A DNA stretch of 64,000 nt from Salvia splendens. Taxonomy: Eukaryota; Streptophyta; Magnoliopsida; Lamiales; Lamiaceae. Where the stretch lies: the NCBI RefSeq assembly GCF_004379255.2, contig NC_056052.1:4650001-4714000 (forward strand), written 5' to 3'. The notes beneath the pieces were generated by a model. It had not been told where the DNA came from. It saw nothing but the letters and a program-made list of their open reading frames with translations, and did no database searches. Positions 35,908 to 47,636 of this stretch are shown one piece after another; positions within the stretch are counted from its first letter, which is position 1; every line of letters starts with the position of its first letter. Position numbers and translations under genes: made by a program.

Positions 35908-37757
35908 GGCCATCCGCAATGGGGCGGACGATGGCACGCCCGATGGCGTGCATCGTCCGCGCCCGCCATCGTCGCGCCCTATACTAAGGGCGCGGAGTAT
36001 AGGGCGCGGACGATAGGCCATCGGCCGCGCCATCGTCTACCCCACTGTGGGCTACGCGGACGATGGCACGCGTTTTTGATTTTCTATTTAAATCTCGTTT
36101 CTCATTCATTTGTACATACGAACATATCGACTATCTCTTTACATATTCTCTCTCAACATCCAACCAAAATGAATCTCGGCGACGACACCAATAGTTCTAG
36201 TTCGTCTGAGTCCGGTAGTTCGACGTCAGAAGCATTAGATGCAGCCGTTGAAGAGGCCATGGCGGCATGCTATGCGGCAATGCAGCGCGAGGAGGAGGCG
36301 GCGGCAGCGGCGACTGAGCAAGTCCATAGGCCTATTCGACATAGGACGTATGTCCGACGCGACCACCCGGAAGCTCACAGACGTCTGGTTGAAGACTATT
36401 TTGCCGATCAACCATGATGGGGCCCGACTTTTTTCCGCCGCCAGTTTAGAATGTCGCGGTACCTTTTTCTCAGCATTGTTCGGACATTGTCTTCGCGTGA
36501 TGAATACTTCACGTTTCGGGAGGACGGCATCAGCAAACCCGGCCATACACCATTGCAAAAGTGCACGACTGCTATTTGTCAGTTGGCATACGGCACCACG
36601 GCGGACCTTTTTGACAAGTACCTCCACTGCGGGGATTCTACAGGCCGCGAGTGTCTGAAGCGCTTTAGTCGGGGGATAGTAGAGGCCTATGGCGACACAT
36701 ATTTGCGCAAGCCGACTGCCACTGATTGCCAGGGTCTGATGCAGATGCACGAGATGGCGCACGGGTTTCCTGGGATGCTCGGGAGCATCGACTGTATGCA
36801 CTGGCAGTGGAAGAATTGTCCGACGGCGTGGAGAGGCCAATTCACAAGTGGATACAAGGACAACCACCCGACGATGATCCTCGAAGCCGTCGCTGACCAT
36901 CGACTCTGGATCTGGCATGCTTACTTTGGCGTAGTCGGGTCGAACAACGACATTAACGTCCTCAACTCGTCCACCCTCTTCACCGAGCAATGTAACGGCA
37001 ACGGCCCGGCCATCGAGTTCACTGCCAACAGACGCCAATACCATATGGGGTACTACTTGGCCGATGGCATCTACCCACGGTGGCCAGTTTTCCTAAAGAC
37101 GATCAGCTGCCCAATTGGTGAGAAGAGGGTTTTATTTGCGCAAAAGCAGGAGTCGGCGCGGAAGGATGTCGAGCGGGCATTTGGTGTGCTCCAATCACGG
37201 TGGGCAATTGTGAAAGGGCCGGCTCGTTCCTGGTACAAGGAAGTCATCGTCGATGTCATATATGCGTGCATGATCATGCACAACATGATAGTCGAGAATG
37301 AAGGCGGAAGCATCACCGATTGGAATGAAGATGACCGTGCATCTAGCTCGTCCAGCACGTCGACCGAGACACCTGATAGAGGGTTACCGTTAGGCTTCAA
37401 TGAGGTTCTATCTGGACAGGCCTCAATGCGCAACCAACAGGATCATGCGCAGCTCATGAGCGACATGATTGAAGAAGTGTTGGCTCGTAACCGCCGTCGC
37501 TGAGTTTGCGTTTTTTTTTTAATTCGCATTGTAATGTATTAATTTTTATTAAATGAAATGAAGTTTTTGAAATTCGTATTTTAATTTATTAGTTTTTTTA
37601 AATTCGTATGGATTTTATAAATATTAAATAAATGATGATGTGGCACGCCATAGTGCCCGCCTTAGGGCGCCCCACAGCAGGTGGGGAGGTAGGAAGATAA
37701 AACTGATGACGTGGCGTGTCATAGGGCGCGCCTTAGGGCGCCCCACTGCTGATGCCC
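35908..37757 (+). mobile_element. PIF/Harbinger element carrying only the transposase gene (1.85 kb)
   Basis: The left end GGCCATCCGCAATGGGGCG and inverted right end GGGCATCAGCAGTGGGGCG are flanked by TTA on both sides (35905-35907, 37758-37760), the PIF/Harbinger target. Further inverted GC-rich blocks (TAGGGCGCG) lie inside both ends. A single gene in the + direction fills the element. The accessory Myb/SANT-like ORF is absent. Confidence 0.85.
36169..37503 (+). pseudogene. PIF/Harbinger transposase (Plant_tran/DDE_4 type) with in-frame stop
   Basis: From ATG 36169 the frame encodes an acidic Ser/Glu/Ala-rich N-terminus, then ...EDYFADQP and a TGA at 36415-36417. The same frame continues at once (FRRQFRMSRYLFLSIVRTL) for another about 360 residues to TGA. 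The DDE catalytic motifs are present: GSIDCMHW at about 36787, SNNDIN at about 36944 and DVERAFG at about 37165. The C-terminal VIYACMIMHNMIVE block is typical of plant PIF transposases. One nonsense change is the only obvious defect. An internal ATG at 36451 could start a 350-codon product lacking the N-terminal DNA-binding part. Confidence 0.88.
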
Positions 37758-38019
37758 TTATATGATAGTAGAGAGGTAGCATCGTAATACGGGTGTAGTT
37801 TAGGCCATAATTAGGGCTTAGCGTAGTAGTTTATGGTTGGGCTGATACCCTTTTGAATTAATTAAGAGTATTGATTATAATTATTTCAATTCCGTTGATT
37901 TAAAAACGAAATGAAAAAATTTTAATAGTATTATTCAATTTTTTCGTATTTGTCTCGTAAATTAAATTCCGTATGTTGCTACGATTGTAAATTAAATTAT
38001 ATAATTGTTATTAGTGATG

Positions 38020-38171
38020 TGGATAGGTAGTGTGAAGGCTATGTGAGGGCTATTTGATGTCCAGTTGATGTGGCAAGCTGATGTGGCAGGAGAATTGTAG
38101 TGCTGATGATGTGGCAGTGTGAAGGCTATTTGAGGGCTATTTGACGTCCAGTGCTATTGGAGATGCTCTTA
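38020..38171. mobile_element. Tourist-like MITE end fragment
   Basis: TGAAGGCTATTTGAGGGCTA occurs near 38121 and a near copy near 38033. The segment ends CCAGTGCTATTGGAGATGCTC followed by TTA, which inverted reads GAGCATCTCCAATAGCAC, a common plant Harbinger/Tourist terminus. The partner end was not identified. Confidence 0.45.
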
Positions 38172-38659
38172 CGTAAGGGTGAGTATTTGGTTTCGGTTAA
38201 TTTTGGGATGAATATTCGGTTTGTTTTTTCTCAAATTCGAATCGAAAATCAAATTTCTTTTAGAAAAAAAGTACGAATAAAGCTATATCCAAAAAATCAA
38301 AAATCGTATAACACCAAAAAATTGAAATTATATAATTTTTTAAAAATTCAAAAATTATATTAGTATTTGATAAAGTAGTAGTAGTATTTTATTTTCAAAC
38401 CTTATACATATCAAATTTGACAAAACATCATTATTTAATTTGGTATTATCCCTTTCTAATTTGACATCGTAAGGAAAAAACGTAGTACTACACTATTTAA
38501 CATTTAAATTTTACTCCATTCAGAAATACAGCATAGTATATATAAGCGACAAAAATTCATGACCTGCACAGTTAAAGATTTACGAAAAGCCGCGCCAAGA
38601 AAATTTATGACTGTTTCACAATGCTCTTTTCACAAAGCAAAAATAGCCCCCAAATGTAA
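38172..38659. other. AT-rich spacer, nothing recognised
   Basis: No gene or defined element. Confidence 0.35.
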
Positions 38660-40416
38660 TAGCATCCACATCCGTACTCTTGCTAACGAGCACGGATGTG
38701 GATCCGGTCCCACTTTTACTTCTTAGTCTTAGGCAAGAGCACAACACTCACATCCGTGCTCTTCCGTAAAGACAAGCTCAAAAGTCTCATAATTCTATTA
38801 TTCAATTTAAATAAAAACATTTCCACAAAATTAAAATGCATTAAAAATACCCGAAATAATATTACAAATTACAAAAAAAATTAAAAATTACATAATTAAA
38901 ATCCTAAAAATTAAAAATTACATAATTAAACACCTAAAAAATAAAAATTACCCCCGTGGATGACTATTCATCCAACTCTACCCCCAATGTTCTTTGGAGA
39001 ACCTGTATCATCGCCACATGCGATCGAAGTTGCTCGGGGGTCATAGTTGACCGATCGGCCAAATTGAGTTGGACCAAAATCCCCCACAACGAGTTGGTGG
39101 GGGTTGAGGTGGCACATAGGGAGCGGGAGCGGGGCCGGATGGAGTTGTGGCGCGACGGCGGTTGGCCGCCGCCTTCTTCCTTCCTTGCGGCCGGCGTTGG
39201 GAACCGCTCGGGCCGGCGTCGGGGCTCTCCAAATTAGCTCCGGCAAGTTGGCTAGCCACATCCTCGGAGCTGGCGTCGGATAGGGATACCAACCTCGACC
39301 GTTTGGAGGAGGAGCTAGAGGAGGATGATATCGCCTCCCCTATACTTCGGATGCGCAAGCGTCTCCTGCCAAATGTTGAGGTACTTGAACGACTTGTAGT
39401 TCATGGATTGGTAGGTCGCCAAGGCGGAACTGATGATGTCAAACTAGCTACGACCGTTCCCCGTCAACCGTTCTTCCTAGAGGTAATACCCTTGGAACTT
39501 TTGGATTTCTTCGTTGGCTCTGTATATGGCATTGCGCACCATACTCACGTTGCGCTCGATTGTTCCAGCCGGCCGATTTTGATTGTACCGGCGACAGATG
39601 CGCCGCCAATAATGGTCACCGGATTGGTTCGTACCAACCTCCGGATCTTCGGAGATTGACAAGTACGCTTTGAATAATTGTTTCATCTCCCCCGGAGTGT
39701 ACGGGGTGCGGACACCACGAGTAGGAAGATGAGGAGTTTGGGAGGGACCGCTTCCTCCCACTCTAGGTACGGGTGGTACGGGTTTCCACCCGTATTGCCT
39801 TTCAGAGGCATCTTGGTCGTCGATCGGGTAAGGCCGGTAGCCACTCGGAACTTGCGAACCTTGGGGATTGAGGAGGGGCCGAATATTCTGTTTCCGGACT
39901 AGGAAATGGTTGTGAACCGAACCAATCGGGGTTCCAACCGTGGGAGCCGGAGGGGTGATCACCGGAGCCGGACATTTTTTTGTTGTGAGTGAAAGAAAGA
40001 TTGAGAATTGTAAGAATAGAATTGAGAGAATTTAGATGAGAATTGTGTAGTGTGGTGTGAATTTTTAGTGTGGAAGTGAGGGTATTTATAGACGAAAATG
40101 TGTATTTTTGGGGGAAAAAATTGAAAAATAAATTAAAACTGGGTAGAAAACGGATATAATTTTTTGGAAAGTGGGAAAATATTTTTTTTATATTTAATTA
40201 GATTTTTTTATTAAGATCCGATTTTTTTTAAAAAAATAAAAAATCAAATTGCCAACGGCAATGCCGTTGGCCAATGGACGGCTGACACGTGGGCTGCTCG
40301 CTGGCACGAACATGCTCGATGCATCGAGCAGCGCCGTGTCATCTGCAAGAGCGCAGCGGGTGCCGCGCCGCTTGCACGAACGGACGGACGGCTGCGCTCT
40401 ACCGTTGTGGATGCTC
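38660..40416 (-). mobile_element. PIF/Harbinger-derived element A carrying only the Myb/SANT-like ORF
   Basis: The left end TAGCATCCACATCCGT and inverted right end GAGCATCCACAACGGTAG are flanked by TAA (38657-38659, 40417-40419). It is 1757 bp, with a gene for the accessory Harbinger protein on the minus strand and no transposase. A TATA box for this gene is seen inverted at about 40085-40092 (CTATAAATACC). Confidence 0.8.
38964..39975 (-). pseudogene. Harbinger ORF1-type Myb/SANT-like protein, copy A, frameshifted
   Basis: From ATG 39975 (MSGSGDHPSGSHGWNPDW) the frame is lost near 39872, where one extra C sits in the run CAATCCCCAAGG compared with copy B. It resumes as the frame QVPSGYRPYPIDDQD, YTPGEMKQLFKAYLSISEDP and HYWRRICRRYNQNRPAGTIE (the SANT/trihelix-like domain). 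The C-terminal Ser/Pro-rich region (SSSSKRSRLVSLSD) is in another frame and ends LQRTLGVELDE before TAG. In working PIF/Harbinger elements this protein partners the transposase for DNA binding and nuclear entry. Here at least two frame breaks make it non-functional. Confidence 0.8.
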
Positions 40417-40419
40417 TAA

Positions 40420-42171
40420 GAGCATCCACATACGTGCTCTTACCAACGAGCACGGATGTGGGCTCGATCCCACTTTTACTCCCTGCTCTTAGGCAAGAGG
40501 ACAACACTCATATCCGTGCTCTTCCGCAAGGACAAGCTCAAGGGTCCCACCATTATATTATTTAATTTAAATAAAAACATTTTTACAAAACTAAAATGCA
40601 TTAAAAATACCCAGAATAATATTACCAATTACAAAAAAATTAAAAATTACATAATTAAAATCCTAAAAATTAAAAATTACATAATTAAACACCTAAAAAA
40701 TAAAAATTACCCCGTGGATGACTATTCATCCGGCTCTACCCCCAATGTTCTTTGGAGACCTTGTATCATCGCCACATGCGATCGAATTTGCTCGGGGGTC
40801 ATATTTGACCTATCGGCCAAATTGAGTTGAGCCAAAATCCTCTACAACAAGTTTGTGGGGGGTTGAGGTGGCACATAGGGAGCGGGAGCAAGGGTGGATG
40901 GAGTCGCGGCGCGACGACGGTTGGCCGCCGCCTTCTTCCTGCTTACTGCTGGCGTTGGGAACCGCTCGGCCCGACATCGGGGCTACCCAAGTTAGCTCCA
41001 GCAAGTTGGCTAGCCACATCTTCGAAGCCGGCGCCGGATAAGGATACCGACCTCGACCGTTTGGAGGAGGAGCTAGAGGAGGATGTTACGCCTCCCCTAA
41101 CTTCGGATGCGACCGCGTCTCCTGCCAAATGTTGAGGTAATTGAACAGCTTATAATTCATGGATTGGTAGGTCGCCAAGGCGGTACTGATGATGTCAAGC
41201 TCGCTCCGGCCGCTCCCCACCGACCGCTCTTCCTGGAGGTAATACCCCTGGAACTTTTAGATTTCTTCGTTGGCTCTATATATGGCATTGCGCATCATAC
41301 TCTCGTTGCGCTCGATTGTTCCAGCCGGCCAGTTTTGAATGTACCGGCGACAGATGCGCCACCAATAATGGTCACCAGATTGGTTCGTGCCAACCTCCGG
41401 ATCTTCGGAGATTGACAAGAACGCTTTGAACAATTGCTCCATCTCCCCCGGAGTGTACGCGGTGCGGACACCGCGAGTAGGAAGAGGAGGAGTTTGAGAG
41501 GGGCCGCTCCCTCCCGCTCTAGGCACGGATGGCTTGGGTGTCCACCCGTATTGCCCTTCAGGGGCATCTTGGTCGTCGATCGGGTAAGGCCGGTAGCCAC
41601 CCGGAACTTGCGAACCTTGGGTTTGAGGAGGAGCCGAATATTCCGTTTCCGGATTAGGAAATGGTTGTGAACCGAACCAATCGGGGTTCCAACCGTGGGA
41701 GCCGGAGGGGTGATCGCCGTGGCCGGACTTTGTTTTGTTGTAAGAGTAAGAGTGAAAGAAAGCTTGAGAATTGAGAATGGAAATGAGAGAATTTAGATTA
41801 GAATTGTGTAGTGTGGTGTGAATTTTTTGGTGTGGAAGTGAGGGTATTTATAGATGAAAATGTGTATTTTTTGGAAAAAAAATCTGAAAAATAAATTAAA
41901 AGTGGGTAGAAAACGGATATAATTTTTTGGGAAGTGGGAAGTTATTTATTTTTTTATCGAATTTTTTAATTAAAATCCGATTTTTTTAAAAAAAATTTTT
42001 TAATTGCCAACGGCTATGTCGTTGGTCAATGGGAGGCTGTCACGTACGCTGCTCGCTGGCACGGACGTGCTCGATGCATCGAACAGCGCCGCGCCAGCGG
42101 CAAGAGCGCAGCGATGCCATTCCGCTGACACGGTCGGACGGACGCCATCCTGCTCACCGCTGCGGATGCTC
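40420..42171 (-). mobile_element. PIF/Harbinger-derived element B, direct tandem copy of A
   Basis: The left end GAGCATCCACATACGTGCTC and inverted right end GAGCATCCGCAGCGGTGAGC are flanked by TAA on each side (40417-40419, 42172-42174). Its left TAA is also the right TAA of element A, so the two are separated by a single target copy. It is 1752 bp with the same layout as A, and differs from A at many sites, so neither is recent. Confidence 0.82.
40722..41730 (-). pseudogene. Harbinger ORF1-type Myb/SANT-like protein, copy B, start codon lost
   Basis: It corresponds to copy A throughout (SGHGDHPSGSHGWNPDWF, QVPGGYRPYPIDDQDAPEGQ, YTPGEMEQLFKAFLSISEDP, HYWWRICRRYIQNWPAGTIE, FDIISTALA-like region). 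The position of the ATG in copy A reads AAG here (plus strand CTT at 41728-41730). A stop follows ANEEI, where copy A continues with QKFQGYYL. The product is therefore not made in full. Confidence 0.78.
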
Positions 42172-42304
42172 TAACAGCTCTCGCAATAAATATTCCCCCC
42201 TCCTTCATAACTGCATCACCAATTTGCTGCATTCATAACTTCAACTCCACCAGTAATAGCGGTGCCGTTTCAAGCAAAGCAAACTAAACTGCCCATTTCT
42301 CACA

Positions 42305-44564
42305 ATGTCCAAATCCTCGGCCGTCGTACGGCCACAAGACTACGCCGACAGCCCCGCCCACTACGCCGTGGCCACAGGTGATCACGCCGCCCTCATCAAC
42401 CTCATTTCCCCCTTGCCCAAACTCTCCGATCCCTCCCGCATCCACACCGAATCCGACTCCCTAGCCGAGGACCGCCTCGCCGACCGCATCTCCGCCGCCC
42501 TCGACCGCCGCGACAACCGCCTCCGGGAGACCCCGCTCCACCTTGCCGTCCGCCTCAACGACGTCGCCGCCGCCCACGCCCTCGCCGCCGCCGGAGCCGA
42601 CATCTCCCTCCAGAATGCCGCCGGGTGGAACCCCCTCCAGGAGGCGCTCCTCCGCCGCTGCCCGGCGATCGTCCCCGTCCTCGTCCAGCGCCACCACCTC
42701 ACCGCCTGGTCCAAGTGGCGTCGCCGCCTCCCCCGCCTCGTCGCCGCGCTCCGCCGCATGCGCGATTTCTACATGGAGATCTCCTTCCACTTCGACAGCT
42801 CCGTCGTGCCGTTCGTCGGAAAAATCGCCCCCTCCGACACCTATAAGATCTGGAAGCGCGACGGCAACCTACGCGCCGACACCTCACTCGCCGGCTACGA
42901 CGGCCTCAAAATCCAGCGCGTCAATCAGAGCTTCCTCTTCCTAAACGACGACGTTTCTGCGCCGCAAGGCTCGCTCATCACCCTCAATCACGATAAGAAA
43001 TTGATCTCGAACGTCTTCGAGAACGCCGGAAATCCTCTCTCCGACGCCGAGATCTCCAACTTCTGCAATCAAACCAGCGTCTACCGCCCCGGAATAGACG
43101 TCACCAGAGCCGAATTGATCGGCCGCACCAACTGGCGGCGGCAGGAGAAAACCGAATCCGTCGGAGAATGGAAAGCTAGGGTTTACGAAATGCACAATGT
43201 GCACCTAACATTCCGATCTCGCAAAATCGCCGCCGCTGCAGCCGAAAACAGAGGCGATCCTCTCCCACAAACGTGTATTTTACCTCTGGAGATCGACGAG
43301 GCTTCCGACGACGGTTTCATCGTGGCGGAGAATCCGAGATTCAGCGTGTCCGGCGATTACCAGCGGCGGCACAGTAGCTTCGTCGGGGATGATAGGGAAT
43401 TCGTGTCGGTGTCTCGGAAGAGTGTGGACATATTCCCTGGTGTTTCGAGGAGGAGAGCGTGCACGGCGGACAGGCTGGTGGCGCCGCCGAGGACGAAGGA
43501 GAAGGAGTTCGCGAAGAGCCTGCGGCCGACGGTGTGGCTGACGGAACAGTTCCCCTTGAAAACAGAGGAGGTGCTGCCGTTACTCGACATTTTGTCAAAT
43601 AAGATTAAGACCGTTAGAAGAATGCGAGAGCTCTTAACCACGACGTTACCGCCGTCTACATTTCCGGTTAAGGTAACTATAACAAGTAGTATTTCCTCTT
43701 TTTCATTAATTTAGTACTCCCGCACTACTAGCACGTATTTCCTTTTTGGGCGTCCCAAGTTACTTGCACTCTTTCCATTTTTAGTAAAAATTTTCACCTA
43801 TAGCCGTCATTTTTGACTTTCCTATACACTCATTCCTTAATCTCCGTGCCGAAAAGGAAATGAGCGAGTAGCTCGGGACGGAGGGAGTAGTATTTTATTT
43901 CTAACTCATATGAGACAGATTGTTATACTATTATCGATTGCTTTTGGCCTACTATGTTTTGATTCTCTAATCATTAGATTTAGGAAGTACTAAGATTTAA
44001 TCATATCGGACATTTTCATATTTTACTTACACTATTTGAATGTGTCATCTGTGGGTCCATATCCAATTGAACTGACAGTATTTAATATTGTCACATGGAT
44101 TATATGATTCATAGTACAAGCTGGAAAGTGTAATCTTAACATATAGTTAATGATATTTGAACTGAACTCTGTAGATTTTGGTAAGTATGACAGAGAGAAA
44201 GAAATCAATGTAGTATATTTATTACTAGTATTAATTTAATGAGATAAATTTGAACTACTTGTTTGATCAGGTTGCGATACCGGTGATTCCAACGGTGAGA
44301 GTAGTGATAACATTCACAAAGTTTATGGAGCTACAGCCAATTGAACATTTCTACACTCCTCTGTCTAGTCCAACTCAACTTCTAGATGAGACTACTTGTG
44401 GCGGTGGTGAAAGCAGCGTTCACTTGCCGCCTCGGCCATCAAAAGGCGGCAGTGGCGAGCAGGCGGCCGAGGATCCATTCGTCATTCCAAGTGGGTACCG
44501 TTGGAGTAGTTCGGAAGACAAGAATAGGAAAATGAAGAAGTCTAAATCTACAGCCACAAGATGA
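42305..44564 (+). CDS. Ankyrin-repeat protein with GPCR-chaperone-type domain (ANKRD13-like), two exons
   Basis: Exon 1 42305-43672 and exon 2 44271-44564 join by GT-AG at codon boundary AAG|GTT and give 553 residues. Two ankyrin repeats are visible: residues 16-36 (SPAHYAVATGDHAALINLIS) and about 76-122 (TPLHLAVRLNDVAAAHALAA then GWNPLQEALLRR). The GPCR_chapero_1 (formerly DUF3424) domain starts at about 133 (WSKWRRRLPRLVAALRRMRD, SDTYKIWKRDGNLRADTS) and closes with RPTVWLTEQFPLKTEEVLPL and PVIPTVRVVITFTKF in exon 2. Animal ANKRD13 proteins act in ubiquitin-dependent trafficking or receptor biogenesis. The plant role is not established. The C-terminus is basic (KKSKSTATR). Exon 1 is very GC-rich, unlike its surroundings. 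It has no intron near residue 173, where the downstream paralogue has one. Confidence 0.9.
43717..43887. mobile_element. Stowaway-type MITE in the intron of the first ankyrin gene
   Basis: CTCCCGCACTACTAGCACGT at the left pairs with ...GAGTAGCTCGGGACGGAGGGAG at the right end, and TA borders both sides (171 bp). It lies 45 bases inside the intron. Confidence 0.75.
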
Positions 44565-46148
44565 TGATACTTTTAATGGCTAATAATTTGCAGATTATAG
44601 TTTTAATTTGTACATATATATGTTTCTATATATTTAATGCATAAGTGCCGAAAGTGTAATTGTTGGAATTGTACTACTTTTTGGTCATCCAATTTGAAGG
44701 TGTAAAACATTTAAATCGAAGTAATAGTAGGTGATGTAGGGACTCTCTATCTACACTTTTTTGAATGGAATCGAAGCATATTTGTTAGTATAAAATAAAC
44801 GGTTGTCATATTAATAAGTTGCAATTTTCGTATATAGCAGCCTTTTACCCAGCATTTTTATGATGATATTGGTAGGGGATAAAGCAGCAGCCTTTTACCC
44901 AGCATTTTATAAACCTATGAAGGAGCTAAGTGATAAATTTGATTTGGATTCTTTAAACTTTGTATGATAGTCTGGATTGATTTCGACCAAATTAAACTTG
45001 AGTAGTTAACTAACATATTCTTGAGCTAGTTTGAAGTGATTGAACAATTCTTGGTACCATTTCACATCTATCAAGTTATTGGAGTATTACTTTGTTTCTT
45101 TGATGTTATATTGAAAATAATTAACAAAAGAAACCAAAAATTAGCATCGTCGATGGATCATTGACAGAAAACATAATCGGAATATAGCAGATTTAGTGAA
45201 ACATTGCAAACAAATAAATGTAATACTGTAGTAGTTCTTTTTTACTTTTAGTTCATTTACATAACCGATCCCCATGCAACAACAAAAACTTATTCAATCA
45301 ATATAAAATAAATAATAGTAATAATAAAAGTTATTAACCTAAGTCTAATTTTAGAACATTAACTAACAGAAAACTTGTCTTTCAATCCTCTCATCCAATA
45401 AAATTCATTTTATTAAAAGTACTTTGAATATTTGAAGCACAAAGTTGTGGGAAGATTTGTCCCCCAAATAGCTGCAGCGTTGTCAAAGGAGAGATGTTGA
45501 AAGGAAAAGGGAAAGGCTAATCAGTTGTTTTAAACGCACATCAACAAAGTTGAGAACAAAATCTTTCTTTTGGAATCAATAAAAGGACAGAACATAAAAT
45601 CTTAGTATCTTAGTACAAATAAGTTCTTTAGCTCTCACTCCTATGGAACACTATAATTCATATGAGGCCTTTTATTTAGGTACTACCACCACATTGTCCT
45701 TTTAATATGTGAACAGAAAGAGTATGAAATTAAAAATTACTCCAACTGTGTAAAAATGAAAATACACATATAAATACATGTAAATTATGTGATATAGATA
45801 TATATATTGAAAATATAGATATAAAATAAATTTTAAGTACTAATAATAACAAATGATACACATTTTTAAAAATAAACAACATTAAAAAATATGAAAAAGA
45901 AAAGAAATGAAAAATGATTCAAATTGTGGCCCACGACTTGCAACCCCCAAAAATATGAGTGCACCGCACACATTCAAGAAGTGCGCACAAGGGTGCACGT
46001 GCGTAGAACACTGCTTCGGGACGGGATTGCCGTGGGGCCCACTCGGTCGTGATAAATGGGATTGTAAAATTGATGCCCCCACCAAAAATTTTCTCCCAAT
46101 TCAAACATAGTTGGTGGCCTGACATGGTTATATTAAGTTTGATTTATA
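44565..46148. other. AT-rich intergenic
   Basis: No gene seen. A 24-base direct repeat (GCAGCCTTTTACCCAGCATT...) occurs at about 44838 and 44888. A GC-richer island at 45925-46100 (GGGCCCACTCGGTCGTG) has no convincing frame. Confidence 0.4.
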
Positions 46149-46350
46149 CTCTCTCTGTCCCACTAAAAATGAAACGTTTTCCTTTTTTGGTTGTCTCATT
46201 AATAATGAAATGTTTCCTAAAATAGAAATAACTCTATCTCTACTTTTTCATCTCTCTTACTTTACTCTGTCTTCATTAACTCACAAAACAACACTACATA
46301 AAATCCCGTGCCGATTCCCAAATGTTTCATTTTAAGTGGGACGCAGAGAG
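46149..46350. mobile_element. Stowaway-type MITE (202 bp)
   Basis: CTCTCTCTGTCCCACTAAAA at the left pairs with inverted CTCTCTGCGTCCCACTTAAA at the right, with TA borders. It is the same family as the element nested at 58015-58214. Confidence 0.8.
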
Positions 46351-46389
46351 TATTATTTGAATTGATGTTATTTATGCAAAAATATACTA

Positions 46390-46617
46390 TTCCCTCCGTC
46401 CCAAGGTAGTTGAGTCGTATTCATTTTTAGTTTTTCCCAATGTAGTTGAATCATTTTCTTTTTAGGTATCTCTTACTTTACTCTCTCTTCATCTCTCTTC
46501 ATCTCTCTTACTTTATTCCTCTCTTACTTTACTCTCTTTACTTTAACTTTTAACAAATCAATTTCTTAAATCTCGTGTCCAAAAGAAATGCTCCAACTAA
46601 CTTGGGACGACGGGTGT
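46390..46617. mobile_element. Stowaway-type MITE (about 228 bp)
   Basis: TTCCCTCCGTCCCAAGGTAG at the left pairs with inverted CACCCGTCGTCCCAAGTTAG at the right. The ends are slightly decayed, so the borders are approximate. Confidence 0.65.
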
Positions 46618-46714
46618 ACTAATTTTACATCGAATTGTAAATTCAATAGGAGTACGATAATGGGATCTTGGAAATTTTATACTAGCCTTTTAAAAAAGAA
46701 ATGTAAATAAAATT

Positions 46715-46850
46715 TATTCACCTGTTCCTAAAAGTTTGTCACATTTTGCTATTGTAATCCGTCCATAAAGTTTTCACTTTTATCATTTTGGCAGCAGATC
46801 TCACATTCTGCTAATTCTCATTCACATTTTATTTTAAAACTAGTACTCCT
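46715..46850. mobile_element. Degenerate Stowaway fragment
   Basis: CCTAAAAGTTTGTCACATTT and later CACATTTTATTTTAAAACTA match the family of the elements at 54054 and 58366, but the right end is missing. Confidence 0.4.
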
Positions 46851-46907
46851 TTTGTTCCTTTGTAGTAGATACGTTTCATTTTCAGTACTCGTTTTGGAAA
46901 AATGATA

Positions 46908-47169
46908 CTCTATCTGTCCCAAAAAATAGACTATTTTGTAAATGACATGAGTTTTAATGTGCAATTGGTAAAGTAAAATAGAGGTAGGAAAAAGTAAGAG
47001 ATAGAAGGGGAAAAGATAGTCGAAAGAGTGTTAGTGGGTTGTGGGGTCCACATTAAAAATGATGCGTATGATTATTGTTTATTAAAAACTTTCCATATTT
47101 AAACATATCCAATTTGGGGGACGACCGAAAAATAGTAAAACTAGTCTATATTTTGGAGACGGATGGATG
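46908..47169. mobile_element. Stowaway-type MITE (262 bp)
   Basis: CTCTATCTGTCCCAAAAAAT at the left pairs with inverted CATCCATCCGTCTCCAAAAT at the right, with TA borders. Confidence 0.7.
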
Positions 47170-47562
47170 TAATAAACAGTTGCAATAGAGTAAAAGTAAA
47201 ATAATAGAGAAAATAATGTAGAAAATACTCTTCTCTATATTATTCTTTCCTAAATTAGAAAACAAGATAATCATGAAAATTTGAAAACTGATCAATGCAC
47301 AGTTATTTGGAAATAAAAACATAAAAATTAATACTAGTAATATACATTATCTACATAATATCACATCACCCAAATGGTATTAATAATATATGCGATGATA
47401 ATCGTAACATGTACCAAACATGGTTAATTAGATAGCACAAAATAAATCTACTACAACAACCACAATAATACATGTAGATTGGTTGAAAAACAACACACAC
47501 TAGCAACAACATGAGAATTTAAGTAGTAGTAGTAATTAAACAGGACATAAGAAATACTACTA

Positions 47563-47636
47563 AACTCTTGTATCACTCTATTATAAGAGTGATGTTAGGA
47601 ACCCTTGTATCACTCGATTATAAGAGTGATGTTAGG
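47563..47636. repeat. Tandem repeat, 37 bp x 2, with internal hairpin
   Basis: CTTGTATCACTCTATTATAA then GAGTGATGTTAGGA, twice. ATCACTC...GAGTGAT is palindromic within each copy. Confidence 0.85.

Noticed and set aside
36235..37044. 269-codon open frame on the minus strand across the Harbinger transposase
   Set aside because: It is fully antisense to the conserved DDE transposase and has no family resemblance. It is a by-product of GC-rich codons.
42382..42944. Several long frames (over 100 codons) on both strands inside exon 1 of the first ankyrin gene
   Set aside because: They are Arg/Ala/Pro-rich shadows caused by the high GC of that exon. The sense frame has clear domains and correct splicing.
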